64,000 nt of DNA. Origin: Streptomyces griseoincarnatus. Its GTDB lineage: Bacteria > Actinomycetota > Actinomycetes > Streptomycetales > Streptomycetaceae. The position numbers and the translations under genes were made by a program. This document shows, piece by piece, positions 28,029 to 37,089 of the stretch. The stretch spans positions 62,001 to 126,000 of the forward strand of contig BMTH01000014.1 of NCBI GenBank assembly GCA_014649575.1. The letters are read 5' to 3'. The first letter of the stretch is position 1, and every line of letters begins with the position of its first letter. Under the pieces are notes generated by a model, which was not told the origin of the DNA, did not search any database, and was given only the letters and a program-made list of their open reading frames with translations.

Positions 28029-28766
28029 GTGACCGCCGCCCTGCCCCCGTACCCCGTCACGCCCGCCCTGCCGGCCCCGCACCGGCTGACCCGCACCGAG
28101 GACGGTGCACGGCTGCACGCGCTGCTGTGGACGGCGGGCCCCGGGCGCCGCGCGATCAGCAGTGCGGTCCTGGGCGGAGGCATCGGCCGGCGGGCGTGGA
28201 TCCTCAACGCGCAGGTGTCGCACGGCTACCGGCGCACCGACCCCGAACGGCACCTCGCCTGCCTCGCCGCCGACGCGGGCCTGAGCGGGCCCGGGGTGGG
28301 TCTGATGACGGCGGCCGACGTGTCGGCGTACGCGCACGCGCGCGACGGGGGCGTGGAGGCGTTCGTCACAGCGGGCGTGGACGTGCGCGACTGGGCGGCG
28401 CGGCCCGGTGAGGGCGCCGAGGGGGCCCCGGAGCCGGGCACGATCAACGTCGTGGTGGCTGTGCCGGCCGCGCTGACCGACGCGGCCCTGGTGAACGCCG
28501 TGGCCACCGCGACGGAGGCGAAGGTACAGGCTCTGGTGGAGAGCGGCCACGACTGCTCCGGCACCCCGACCGACGCGGTGTGCGTGGTCGCCGACGCCCC
28601 GGCCCCGGACCGGGAGGCGTACGCGTTCGCCGGGCCCCGGTCGCTGTGGGGCGCGCGGCTGGCGCGTGCCGTGCACCGGGCCGTGCGGGACGCCGTCGCG
28701 GAGGGCGTGCCCGGCGGTCCCGGCACGTCCGGTGTGACGCATGGAACACCAGTTCCGGGGTACTGA
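28029..28766 (+). CDS. cbiZ: Adenosylcobinamide amidohydrolase (CbiZ family)
   Basis: The protein has 245 residues from a GTG start. It fits the CbiZ family: SSAVLGGGIGRRAWILNAQV, a conserved GVGLMTAADVSAYAHA, VEAFVTAGVDV and GTINVVVAV followed by ALVNAVATATEAKVQAL. CbiZ cleaves adenosyl(pseudo)cobinamide-type precursors so that adenosylcobyric acid can re-enter B12 synthesis; it is a salvage or remodelling enzyme. It stands apart from other cobalamin genes but one gene before a phosphatase/B12-binding-protein pair, which suggests a link to cofactor supply for that sensor. I see no cobalamin riboswitch in the 102-base gap upstream. Confidence 0.85.
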   Translation: MTAALPPYPVTPALPAPHRLTRTEDGARLHALLWTAGPGRRAISSAVLGGGIGRRAWILNAQVSHGYRRTDPERHLACLAADAGLSGPGVGLMTAADVSAYAHARDGGVEAFVTAGVDVRDWAARPGEGAEGAPEPGTINVVVAVPAALTDAALVNAVATATEAKVQALVESGHDCSGTPTDAVCVVADAPAPDREAYAFAGPRSLWGARLARAVHRAVRDAVAEGVPGGPGTSGVTHGTPVPGY

Positions 28767-28826
28767 GCGCCTCATGGCCCGCCTCGCCGAGCAGGCAGGT
28801 TGCTTCGCAGGCACGGATGGGGGACC

Positions 28827-30539
28827 GTGGCCGCCGTACCTGCTGACGCCGACGAGAAAGGGGGTGGGTGCGCGGCGCGCACCTCGTTCGTGATCTCTTC
28901 CCCCGGTTCCAGCGCCGATCCGTGCCATGCGCGCGACCAGTCCGTCCCCACGTGGGACGACGCGCCATGCCCTGTTCTGGTACTGGACTCCCGCGGCCGG
29001 ATCGCCGGCCGCAACCGTGCCGCCCGCCGCCTCACCGCGTCCTCCCGTGACTCCGACGTCCCGCCGTCGTGGCTGGGCGAGGCGCACCGGAGTCATGTCG
29101 CCGGCGCCCTCGACCCGACGGCGGCCACGCCGGCCGGGCTCCTCGGCGACCGCTCCTTCGAGGCCCGGCCCTCCCCCACCGGGGACGGCCATGTGGCCTG
29201 GTGGCTGTTCGACCGCACGGACCTCGTGCGGGCCCAGGAGACCGTGCGGGAGACCCGCGAGCGGGCCGATGTCACCTCCGGCCTCTTCAGCACCCTGCTG
29301 TCCTCCCTGAACGTGCCGCGCTGCGCGGAGGTGGCCGCACTGATGGCCGCCGACCACCTCGCCGAGGCCGCCGTGCTGATCACCCCGCCCGCCGGGCACC
29401 GGTACGCCGTCACCCACGCCCTGCGCGGGCGGCGGGTGGTGCAGGAGACCCGGCAGATCGACCCGCTCACCGTCCCCGGGCTCGACGAGGCCCTGCGCGG
29501 CTTCCCGCCCGTGCCGGCCCGCTGGATCAACCCGGACGCCATCCCGGCCTGGGCGATCCCCGACGGCTTCTCCGGTCCGGTCGGTTCCGTGCTGGTGACG
29601 CCGCTGCCCGGGCACGGGGTGCCCGCGGGCGCGCTGATCCTGCTGCGCTCGGACACCGAGAAGGGGTTCACGCCCGAGGAGGAGGAGTTCGCCCGGCTGT
29701 TCGCCTCCCGCGCGGGCACCGCCCTCTCGGCGGCGCGCCTCTACGGCGAGCAGACGGCCATCACCGGCACCCTGATGCGGGAGCTGCTGCCGCCGCCGCT
29801 GAGCCGTGTGCACGGCGTCGACTACGCGGGCCGCTACCGCACCGCCATGGACCACGAGCGGGTCGGAGGCGACTTCTACGACGTCCACCCCGGCCCCGAC
29901 GGGTCCGCCGAGACGTTCGTGGCGCTGGGCGACGTGGCCGGCAAGGGGCTGGACGCAGCGGTCCTCACCGGGAAGATCCGCAACACGCTGCACGCGCTGC
30001 TGCCGCTGGCCTCCGATCACCTCCGGGTGTTGCGCATGCTGAACGGCGCCCTGCTCACCTCGCACCACGCCCGGTTCGCCACCCTGGTGCTGGCGTCCGT
30101 GAAGCGGCAGGACGACGGCCCGGTGCGGCTGCGGCTCACCGGCGCCGGGCATCTGCCGCCGCTGGTGGTGCGCGCGGACGGCCGGGTCGAGGAGATGCCC
30201 ACGCAGGGCACCCTCGTGGGCGCGCTGCCCGAGGTGACGGCGCGCACCGTGGAGACGGTCCTCGGCCCGGGCGACACCTGCCTGCTCTACACGGACGGCA
30301 TCACCGAGGCCCGCGGTGGCCCGCTGGGCGACGAACTGTTCGGCGAGGAGCGGCTGCGGCAGGCCCTGGAGGGATGCGGCGGTATGCCGGGCGAGGCGAT
30401 GGTGGAACACGTACAGATGCTGGCCGCGCAGTGGCTGGAGCCGGGCAGCCGCCACGACGACATGGCCGTCGTGGCCATCACCGCCCCGCGGAACGGCGGC
30501 CCGGCGGGCGACCGCGCGCCGGCCGGTGCCGACGGATGA
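28827..30539 (+). CDS. PAS-GAF-SpoIIE/PP2C phosphatase
   Basis: The protein has about 570 residues. Order: PAS-like module (about 35-110, PVLVLDSRGRIAGRNRAARRL), GAF domain (about 125-310), and PP2C/SpoIIE domain (about 320-560) with VGGDFYD, LGDVAGKGLDAAVLTGKIRN, CLLYTDGITEARGG and RHDDMAVVAI, so the metal ligands are present. It should dephosphorylate a STAS anti-anti-sigma factor in response to a signal read by PAS/GAF or by a partner. The start is uncertain: GTG 28827 has GGGGGA upstream, and TTG 28800 is in frame. Its stop lies 17 bases before the favoured start of the B12-binding protein gene, so the two are surely co-transcribed. Confidence 0.85.
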   Translation: MAAVPADADEKGGGCAARTSFVISSPGSSADPCHARDQSVPTWDDAPCPVLVLDSRGRIAGRNRAARRLTASSRDSDVPPSWLGEAHRSHVAGALDPTAATPAGLLGDRSFEARPSPTGDGHVAWWLFDRTDLVRAQETVRETRERADVTSGLFSTLLSSLNVPRCAEVAALMAADHLAEAAVLITPPAGHRYAVTHALRGRRVVQETRQIDPLTVPGLDEALRGFPPVPARWINPDAIPAWAIPDGFSGPVGSVLVTPLPGHGVPAGALILLRSDTEKGFTPEEEEFARLFASRAGTALSAARLYGEQTAITGTLMRELLPPPLSRVHGVDYAGRYRTAMDHERVGGDFYDVHPGPDGSAETFVALGDVAGKGLDAAVLTGKIRNTLHALLPLASDHLRVLRMLNGALLTSHHARFATLVLASVKRQDDGPVRLRLTGAGHLPPLVVRADGRVEEMPTQGTLVGALPEVTARTVETVLGPGDTCLLYTDGITEARGGPLGDELFGEERLRQALEGCGGMPGEAMVEHVQMLAAQWLEPGSRHDDMAVVAITAPRNGGPAGDRAPAGADG

Positions 30540-30556
30540 CGAGCACGGAGGCAGGC

Positions 30557-31636
30557 ATGAGCGGCGGCCCCCGGGCCTCGGCCGGCGAACTCGGCGAGGC
30601 GTTGTGGAAGGCGGTGATCGACGGCGACGAGTACGACGCCGTCGACGTCGTCCGCGGCGCCCTGGCCGGGGGCTGGCAGGAGGAGGACCTGCTGCTGGAC
30701 GTGGTCGCGGCGGTACAGGCTCGGATCGGCCTGGAGTGGGCCGCCGACCGCATCACCGTCGCCCAGGAGCACGCGGCGACGGCGATCAACGAGCGGGTGA
30801 TCACCGCCCTGGTGCACAACGGCTCCGGCAGGCGTCCCGAGGCCGTCCGGGGCCGGGTCACGGTGAGCTGCGTCGACGGCGAATGGCACGCGTTCCCCGC
30901 GCGCCTCGTCGCCGAGACGCTGCGGCTGCGCGGCTGGCAGGTCGACTACCTCGGCGCCCAGACGCCGACCCCGCATCTGGTCGCGCACCAGCACCACACC
31001 AACTCCGACGCCGTGCTGCTCTCCGGTTCGATCCCCACGCACCTGCCGCGGGCGCACACCGCGATCAACGCCTGCCGGTCCGTGGGCGTGCCGGTGGTGG
31101 CGGGCGGCCGGGCGTTCGGCGTGGACGGGCGGTACGCGCGGGCCCTGGGCGCCGACGCATGGGCCCCGGACGCCCGGGGCGCCGCGGCCGTGCTGGAGGC
31201 CGGGCTCGCGCGACCGACGAACGTCCGGCAGGCCGTCGACGACCTGCCGCACCTGGCCGACCAGGAGTACAGCATGGTCGTCCGGTCGCGCGGCCGGCTG
31301 GTCAAGGAGACGCTGGCCGAGCTGGAGCGGCGCTTCCCGCCGATGCGGGAGTACAGCGACGCGCAGCGGGAGCGCACGGCCGAGGATCTGGCGCACGTCG
31401 TCGACTTCCTCGCGACCGCCCTCTACGTCGACGCCGTCGAGGTGTTCACCGAGTTCCTGGGCTGGACGGCGGACGTGCTGTCCGCGCGGAACGTCCCCCC
31501 GCACTCCCTGGTGACCGGCCTGGACATCCTCACCGACCGTCTGCACGACTTCCCGCGAGTCCTGGCCGTCATCCGCGCGGGCGCCGCCCGTCTCACGGAC
31601 AGGACCGACCCGGCGGTCACGGACACGGTGGTCTGA
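30557..31636 (+). CDS. Cobalamin-binding sensor protein, CarH/LitR-like B12 domains without DNA-binding domain
   Basis: The protein has 359 residues from ATG 30557, 5 bases after GGAGG; ATG 30536, overlapping the upstream stop, is the alternative. Residues about 10-90 form the four-helix cap with W61-x9-E71-H72, the motif that in CarH photoreceptors packs on the adenosyl face of B12. Residues about 98-220 are the Rossmann B12 domain, with DGEWH supplying the probable lower ligand His111, and LLSGSIP and GGRAFG loops. The last 130 residues are all-helical (ADLA-like four-helix bundle; possibly RsbR-type), replacing the MerR HTH of CarH. It should therefore signal through protein contact, most likely to the phosphatase upstream. 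It is adjacent to the crt cluster. Confidence 0.85.
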   Translation: MSGGPRASAGELGEALWKAVIDGDEYDAVDVVRGALAGGWQEEDLLLDVVAAVQARIGLEWAADRITVAQEHAATAINERVITALVHNGSGRRPEAVRGRVTVSCVDGEWHAFPARLVAETLRLRGWQVDYLGAQTPTPHLVAHQHHTNSDAVLLSGSIPTHLPRAHTAINACRSVGVPVVAGGRAFGVDGRYARALGADAWAPDARGAAAVLEAGLARPTNVRQAVDDLPHLADQEYSMVVRSRGRLVKETLAELERRFPPMREYSDAQRERTAEDLAHVVDFLATALYVDAVEVFTEFLGWTADVLSARNVPPHSLVTGLDILTDRLHDFPRVLAVIRAGAARLTDRTDPAVTDTVV

Positions 31637-31639
31637 AGC

Positions 31640-31661
31640 GGGGAGCGCCCTCCTGCTCCCC
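31640..31661. terminator. Bidirectional terminator between the B12 sensor gene and crtU
   Basis: GGGGAGC (31640-31646) and GCTCCCC (31655-31661) form a perfect 7-bp stem with an 8-base loop in the 36-base gap between convergent stops. The preceding AGC and following GCT extend the pairing with a bulge. Confidence 0.6.
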
Positions 31662-31672
31662 CCCGCTCCACG

Positions 31673-33238
31673 TCACCCGCGGCGCCCCAGCGCTCCCGCC
31701 AGCCCGCGCAGCACCGCGCTGCGTCCGCGGTCCGGGACCGTCCAGAGGGGCTGGCCGCGGACGCCCCAGCGTTCCAGCAGGGCGTTGGCGGCGAGAAAGC
31801 CGGTGGTCGCCGCGCGTTCCATCAGGGCGACCGGCAGGGAGGTGCGGACCAGGTCGCCCGCCACCATCAGGCCCGGGTCGGGCGTGCGGACCGTGGGGCG
31901 GTCCTCGTATCCGCCCACGGGGAAGAGCGGGCAGTCGGTGCCCCACTCGTGGCGGGCGTCGACGATCCCGGCCCCGCGGGTCTCCGGGTAGATGCGGTGC
32001 AACTGGTCGAGCAGCCGCTTCTGTTCGACCTCCGGTGCCGCCTCCGGGGGCAGGGCGTAGGCGTGCAGCTCGACGACGGAGCCGCCGGTGCGCGCGGCCC
32101 AGCGCGCGGCCTCGTCCTCGTACCGTTCGAGGACGCTCACGTTGTCGAGGGTGCCGTAGCCGCCGGTGCCGAGGAAGCCGGGCCGGTCGGGGGCGACCGG
32201 GCGGTCCAGCCAGAGGCGGGAGACCAGGAACGGCGGGGCGTTGCGCAGCCGGGCGGTCCGCTCCCGCCAGGGGGTGTCGCCGAGCAGGGGGGAGCGGTCG
32301 ACGAGGGCGCGGAGTCCGACGGCGTCCAGGGCGAGTACCACGGTGTCGTGGCGCCGCGCCTCCCGGTCGGTGGCGACCTCGTACCCGCCGTCGTCCAGGG
32401 GTTCGACGTGCTCGACGGGGGTGGAGGTGCGCAGGTCCGCGCCGTGCCGCTCGAGCAGGGCGGCGAGCGGTTCCCACAGGGCCGTGGGGAAGGGCGCGGT
32501 GGGCACGTCGAACAGCAGGCCCTCGGAGGAGCCGAGGAAGTAGATGTGGAACATCAGCGCCATCTCGGCCGCCGACAGCAGGCGGGGGTCGGCGAAGAAG
32601 CTGCGGGAGAACACCTCGAAGGCCAGGTGCCGGGCGCTCTCCGGGAAGCGGACCGCGTCGAGGAAGTCGTGCGCGCTGACCGCGTCGAGGCGTGCGTAGA
32701 TGTCGGGCACGCGGACGTCGAGCAGGGGCAGCGCGGCCGCCGCGTTCATCCGGGGCAGGTCGCGCAGCGGGAAGGACGGGCTGAGCGCGGCGAAGCCGAT
32801 CGCGCTCCACGGCGGGGTGCGGGGCACGTGCCGGAAGCTGTCGTGCATGCCGTCGCTGTGCCGCAGCGGGTAGTCGGGCAGCGGGGTGAGGCGCTCCAGG
32901 GCGGGGTCGGTACGGCGGAGCAGGCCGCGCAGGTTGTAGTACTGCCGGAAGAAGGCGTGGAAGCCGCGGCTCATGGTCGCGGGCGTGCCGTCGCCGAGGT
33001 CGACCGGCCAGCCGCCGACGCGGCCGCCGAGGTAGGGGCGGGCCTCGTAGAGGGTGACGTCGACGCCGCGTTCGGCGAGGGCGGTGGCGGCGGCCAGTCC
33101 GGCGATGCCGCCGCCGACGACGGCGGTGCTGGGCCTACGGTCGCCGTCGGCGCGCGGCGCGCCCGGCGCGGGCATGATCACGCGGGCGCGGCGGTCACGG
33201 CCGCGGCGGGCGGCGGCCGGGCGGGGCGGCCGGGTCAT
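31673..33238 (-). CDS. crtU: CrtU: carotene desaturase/methyltransferase for aromatic carotenoid rings
   Basis: The protein has 521 residues, the usual CrtU size. The N-terminal FAD motif is STAVVGGGIAGLAAATALAERGVDVTLYEA, followed by GGRVGG and RGFHAFFRQYYNLRGLLRR, a string typical of CrtU and related amine-oxidase-fold desaturases; the C-terminal FAD contact is PDPGLMVAGDLVRTSLPVALMERA. CrtU converts beta-carotene ends into aromatic phi rings, giving isorenieratene. ATG 33238 overlaps the stop of crtT by four bases, so crtY-crtT-crtU is a translationally coupled operon. Confidence 0.9.
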   Translation of the reverse strand: MTRPPRPAAARRGRDRRARVIMPAPGAPRADGDRRPSTAVVGGGIAGLAAATALAERGVDVTLYEARPYLGGRVGGWPVDLGDGTPATMSRGFHAFFRQYYNLRGLLRRTDPALERLTPLPDYPLRHSDGMHDSFRHVPRTPPWSAIGFAALSPSFPLRDLPRMNAAAALPLLDVRVPDIYARLDAVSAHDFLDAVRFPESARHLAFEVFSRSFFADPRLLSAAEMALMFHIYFLGSSEGLLFDVPTAPFPTALWEPLAALLERHGADLRTSTPVEHVEPLDDGGYEVATDREARRHDTVVLALDAVGLRALVDRSPLLGDTPWRERTARLRNAPPFLVSRLWLDRPVAPDRPGFLGTGGYGTLDNVSVLERYEDEAARWAARTGGSVVELHAYALPPEAAPEVEQKRLLDQLHRIYPETRGAGIVDARHEWGTDCPLFPVGGYEDRPTVRTPDPGLMVAGDLVRTSLPVALMERAATTGFLAANALLERWGVRGQPLWTVPDRGRSAVLRGLAGALGRRG

Positions 33239-33963
33239 CGCGCGGTCTCCGTCCTGGTGGGGCGGCGCCCGGTGAAGGTGTGGGTGATGCCGGTCTGCCA
33301 GCCGGGCAGCGGCAGGCGGCGCACACTGGTGAAGCCGTTCGCCCGCAGGCGGTCGGCGAACCGGTCGGCGGTGTCGAACCCGACGACGCTGCGCCACAGA
33401 TGGCGGTAGAGGTCGCCGTCCCCGAGCAGGGTCGCGACCGGCTGGACGACGCCCCGGCAGACCAGCGTCCACACGGCTCGGTCGGTGCGGCGGCCGCCGA
33501 GGGTGTATTCGTGCACGGCGAGACGTCCGCCGGGCGCGAGCAGGCCGTGCACGGTGCGCAGCACGGCGTCGGGGTCGGTGACGTTGCGGAACAGGTAGGC
33601 GGCGAAGACCGCGTCGAAGGGCCCGGTGACCCCGGCCTCGGCGAGCCGCTCGGCGGGCGCGTGGGTGAACGTGACGTTCGGCGGCCAGGTCTTGGCGGCG
33701 GCCCGCTCCAGCATGCCGGCGGAGGCGTCCACGGCGGTGATGTCGGCGCTCGGCAGCACCTCGGCGAGCGCTCCGGTGGAGGCGCCGGTGCCACAGCCGA
33801 GGTCGAGCACGCGCAGCCCCTCGCCGCCGCGGGGCAGGCCCAGGCGGCGTGCCGAGCGGCGCAGATGGGCGTGGTAGCCGGGGTTGGCGGCGACGAGGGT
33901 GTCGTAGCTGCGGGCCGCGTGGTCGAAGGCGGCGGCGAGGTGCTCGTCGCGCAGGAGGGTCAT
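33235..33963 (-). CDS. crtT: CrtT: SAM-dependent methyltransferase of the carotenoid cluster
   Basis: The protein has 242 residues. It has the class I methyltransferase core LRVLDLGCGTGASTGALAEVLPSADITAVDAS near residue 50, FDAVFAAYLFRNVTDPDAVLRTVHGLLAPGGRLAVHE and a UbiE-like C-terminal part. In Streptomyces crt clusters a gene of this kind sits between crtY and crtU, as here; its exact methyl acceptor is not settled. It is coupled to both neighbours by four-base overlaps. Confidence 0.85.
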   Translation of the reverse strand: MTLLRDEHLAAAFDHAARSYDTLVAANPGYHAHLRRSARRLGLPRGGEGLRVLDLGCGTGASTGALAEVLPSADITAVDASAGMLERAAAKTWPPNVTFTHAPAERLAEAGVTGPFDAVFAAYLFRNVTDPDAVLRTVHGLLAPGGRLAVHEYTLGGRRTDRAVWTLVCRGVVQPVATLLGDGDLYRHLWRSVVGFDTADRFADRLRANGFTSVRRLPLPGWQTGITHTFTGRRPTRTETAR

Positions 33964-35198
33964 GGGGTCTCCGGGGTGGCAGGGGCGGGGCACGTCGGGG
34001 GGTTCAGGGGCCGTTCGTAGGGGCGGCGGGGCAGGCCGGGCAGTTCCAGCGCGGAGCGGAGCATCGGGCCGACCGGGGCGTGCAGGCCGACGGCGAGGTC
34101 CTCGTGGAGGCGGGTGTCGCCGTCGAGGAACCGCAGCAGCCGCCGCATGGGGACGCGGTCGAACAGGCGGCAGAACAGGGCGGGTCCGTCGGCGCGCCCG
34201 CCGGCCAGGGCGCGCAGCAGCACGGCGTCCATGGCCCGGGAGCGGGCCGAGTGGGCGGGCGGCGGCACCGGACGGCGGCCCTCGCGGATCGCGGCTGCGA
34301 CGGCGCGGGTCTGGCGCTGGAGGCCGGCGAAGGTGTAGCCGGTGGAGGGGCGGGTGGCGCCGCCTGCCGCGCCGATGCGGAACACGGACTGGCCGGTCCG
34401 GCGGGGCATCACCGCGTCGGTCATCGGGATGACGCCCGTCTCGGTGGACAGCACCTCGAGGTCGCCCAGCCGGAGCACGTCGTCGGTGTAGTGGCGTACG
34501 GCGGCCTCGTAGGCGTCGCGGGTGAGGGGGCGGGGGGAGAACTCGGTGTACTCCACCAGGGCGTCGTGCCGGCCGAGGGGCAGCACGTAGCCGAAGGACA
34601 GGCCGTCGGCGGGCTGCGGGGTGCGGAAGTCCATGAGTTCGGCGGTGCCGGGGGCGAAGGCGGGCCGGGCGGTGCGCACGAACCAACCGTGGAAGTGCTG
34701 GAGCAACGTGGTGCGGGCGGCGGGCAGGCTGCCGGGCGGGCGTGAGTCGAACACCCAGCGGGCGCCCACGACACGGGGGTCGCCGTCGCGGTCGCGCAGC
34801 CGCACCAGCGCTCCCCCGGGCACGTCCTCCACGGTGTCGACGGTGCCCTCGACACGCCGAACCCCGTCGTGGCCGGCCAGGTCGCGGGCGACGAGGTGCT
34901 CGAAGTCGTCGGAGCGGATCATCTTGTAGCGCAGCGGCGCGATGTCCCCGTCGATGGGGCGGCCTCCCCGGTCGCGGACGCGCAGGCTCCGCCAGGACGC
35001 GGTGACGGCGGCGTCGAAGCGGCCGGGGCCCGCCTCCCAGAAGCACCAGGTGCGTCGCGGCGGTCGCAGCGGCCCGGGCGGCGCGTCCAGCAGGACCACG
35101 GACGGCGCCCGGCGCCCGCTGCCGGGACCGGCCAGCCGGTGGGCGAGGGACAGCCCGGCCGCCCCCGCCCCGACGATCGCGACGTCCGCCTCCAGCAC
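33960..35198 (-). CDS. crtY: CrtY: lycopene beta-cyclase
   Basis: The protein has 412 residues from the GTG at 35198; GAGGAGG lies slightly far (about 11 bases), but this is the only start that keeps the whole dinucleotide fold. The sequence opens DVAIVGAGAAGLSLAHRLAG, then RTWCFWE, VFDSRPPG, LQHFHGWFV, and VMPRRTGQSVFRIGAAGGATRPSTGYTFAGLQRQT, all characteristic of bacterial CrtY cyclases. It forms the beta-ionone rings of beta-carotene from lycopene. First gene of crtYTU, it is divergent from crtI across 346 bases that contain an 18-bp palindrome. Confidence 0.93.
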   Translation of the reverse strand: MLEADVAIVGAGAAGLSLAHRLAGPGSGRRAPSVVLLDAPPGPLRPPRRTWCFWEAGPGRFDAAVTASWRSLRVRDRGGRPIDGDIAPLRYKMIRSDDFEHLVARDLAGHDGVRRVEGTVDTVEDVPGGALVRLRDRDGDPRVVGARWVFDSRPPGSLPAARTTLLQHFHGWFVRTARPAFAPGTAELMDFRTPQPADGLSFGYVLPLGRHDALVEYTEFSPRPLTRDAYEAAVRHYTDDVLRLGDLEVLSTETGVIPMTDAVMPRRTGQSVFRIGAAGGATRPSTGYTFAGLQRQTRAVAAAIREGRRPVPPPAHSARSRAMDAVLLRALAGGRADGPALFCRLFDRVPMRRLLRFLDGDTRLHEDLAVGLHAPVGPMLRSALELPGLPRRPYERPLNPPTCPAPATPETP

Positions 35199-35544
35199 GC
35201 CGGCACCACCCTCCTCGGTACGAGTCCGTGCGGATCCGCACGGCCGGTTGTCTTCGTCCGTGTGCCCGCGCGGATCCGGGTCACTCGGACGTGAGACGAC
35301 GGGCGCGACCGGGAAGGCATGCGCCGGTCGTCCGGCGTACCGGAACGATGCGCGTGCCGACGAGAGGAAGACACCGGATGCTCCCGACTGGGGCCAAGAG
35401 ACACCGCGCGACGATGCCGTCGCGCGCGCCGCGCCCGGCCCGTCCGCCCGGACCCACCGTCCGGGTGCGGTCCGTCCGGGTGCCGTCCGTGAGCGTGACG
35501 GCGGACACCGTGTGCGGGTGCGCGGCAGGAGCGGGGGCCGGGCG
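35199..35544. promoter_or_regulatory. Divergent promoter region of the carotenoid cluster (crtY / crtI)
   Basis: This 346-base gap holds the start sites for both crt operons. Seen: an 18-bp perfect palindrome at 35226-35243; a second CGGATCCG at 35271-35278 whose centre lies 40 bases from the first; and a stretch 35370-35540 that is open upstream of the crtI GTG but has no better start. No crtE, MerR-type regulator or sigma gene is present in the gap. Confidence 0.5.
35226..35243. promoter_or_regulatory. Perfect 18-bp palindrome upstream of crtY
   Basis: CCGTGCGGATCCGCACGG is fully self-complementary and lies 28-45 bases upstream of the crtY start. The inner CGGATCCG is repeated at 35271-35278. 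It is a good operator candidate for the crt operon; the cognate regulator is not encoded here. Confidence 0.5.
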
Positions 35545-37089
35545 GTGACCCGTACCGTTCCGGGGCGCACGGACCATGTCGTCGTCGTGGGAGCCGGCCT
35601 CGCCGGTCTGTCGGCGGCGCTGCACCTGCTGGGCGCGGGCCGGCGCGTCACCGTCGTCGAGCGGGACGGGCTGCCGGGCGGGCGCGCCGGGCGGCTGGAG
35701 CTGGACGGGTACCGGATCGACACCGGGCCCACCGTGCTGACCATGCCCGACCTGGCGGACGAGCCGTTCGCCGCGGTCGGCGACAGTCTGCGCAAGCGGG
35801 TCGAGCTGGTACCGCTGCACCCCGCCTACCGTGCGCGGTTCGCCGACGGCAGCAGCCTCGACGTGCACACCCGGGCGGAGCCGATGGCCGCCGAGGTGGA
35901 GCGGTTCGCCGGGGCAAGGGAGGCGGCGGGCTACCTGCGGATGCGGGAGTGGCTGGAACGGCTGTACCGGGCACAGATGCGCCGGTTCATCGACGCGAAC
36001 TTCGACTCGCCGCTCGGCCTGCTCCATCCCGACCTGGCGCGGCTGGCGGCGCTGGGCGGCTTCGGGCGGTTGGACGCCCGCATCGGGAGCTTCCTGAAGG
36101 ACGAGCGGCTGCGCCGGGTCTTCTCCTTCCAGGCGCTGTACGCGGGCGTGCCGCCGGCGCGGGCGCTGGCCGCGTACGCGGTGATCGCCTACATGGACAC
36201 CGTCGCCGGGGTGTACTTCCCGCGCGGCGGGATGCACGCGTTGCCGCAGGCGATGGCGGACGCCGCCGCCGACGCGGGCGCGGACCTGCGCTTCGGGCGG
36301 GAGGTGACCCGGCTGGAGCGTTCCGGCGGCCGGGTGACGGCGGTGGTCGCGGGCGAGGAGCGGATCCCCTGCGACGCGGTCGTCCTCACGCCCGACCTCC
36401 CCGTCACGTACCGTCTGCTGGGCGGGGCGCCCCGCCGTCCGGTGCGGCTGAGGCACTCGCCGTCGGCGGTGGTGCTGCATCTGGGCACCGACCGGACCTG
36501 GCCCGAACTGGCGCACCACACGATCTCCTTCGGTGAGGCGTGGCGCGGGACGTTCGACGAGCTGACCCGGGCCGGGCGGCTGATGAGCGACCCGTCGCTG
36601 CTGATCACCCGGCCCACCGCCACCGACCCGTCCCTCGCGCCGCCGGGCCGCCATCTGCACTACGTCCTCGCGCCCTGCCCGAACACCGACATCGGGCCGG
36701 GCGCCGCCGAGTGGACGGACCTGGCGCCGCGCTACCGGGACACTGTGCTGCGGACGCTGGAGGGGCGCGGTCTGACCGGGCTGGCCTCCGCGATCGAGAC
36801 GGAGTGCGTGGTCACGCCCGCCGACTGGACCGCGCAGGGGCACGCGGCCGGTACGCCGTTCGCCACCGCCCACACCTTCGCCCAGACGGGCCCGTTCCGG
36901 CCCCGCAACCTGGTGCGCTCCGCCGGGAACGCGGTGCTGGCCGGCTGCGGCACCACCCCCGGCGTCGGCGTGCCGACCGTGCTGCTGTCCGGGAAGCTGG
37001 CAGCGGCGCGCATCACCGGCGCCGGCGGCCCCGTCGGACGCGCGTCCACCTCGTCTTCCGCCCAGGAGGCCCTGCATGACCGAGCGTGA
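35545..37089 (+). CDS. crtI: CrtI-type phytoene desaturase
   Basis: The protein has 514 residues from a GTG at 35545 with a G-rich ribosome site. The FAD fold opens [92 protein letters not shown] and the closing [26 protein letters not shown] are CrtI hallmarks. It introduces the double bonds that turn phytoene into lycopene. It overlaps crtB by 14 bases and is first of the plus-strand operon. Confidence 0.92.
   Translation: MTRTVPGRTDHVVVVGAGLAGLSAALHLLGAGRRVTVVERDGLPGGRAGRLELDGYRIDTGPTVLTMPDLADEPFAAVGDSLRKRVELVPLHPAYRARFADGSSLDVHTRAEPMAAEVERFAGAREAAGYLRMREWLERLYRAQMRRFIDANFDSPLGLLHPDLARLAALGGFGRLDARIGSFLKDERLRRVFSFQALYAGVPPARALAAYAVIAYMDTVAGVYFPRGGMHALPQAMADAAADAGADLRFGREVTRLERSGGRVTAVVAGEERIPCDAVVLTPDLPVTYRLLGGAPRRPVRLRHSPSAVVLHLGTDRTWPELAHHTISFGEAWRGTFDELTRAGRLMSDPSLLITRPTATDPSLAPPGRHLHYVLAPCPNTDIGPGAAEWTDLAPRYRDTVLRTLEGRGLTGLASAIETECVVTPADWTAQGHAAGTPFATAHTFAQTGPFRPRNLVRSAGNAVLAGCGTTPGVGVPTVLLSGKLAAARITGAGGPVGRASTSSSAQEALHDRA

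Noticed and set aside
35545-37089. The crtI frame extends upstream to 34942
   Set aside because: The upstream part overlaps crtY in antisense, is Arg/Pro-rich and lacks a ribosome site; the FAD motif begins right after the GTG at 35545.
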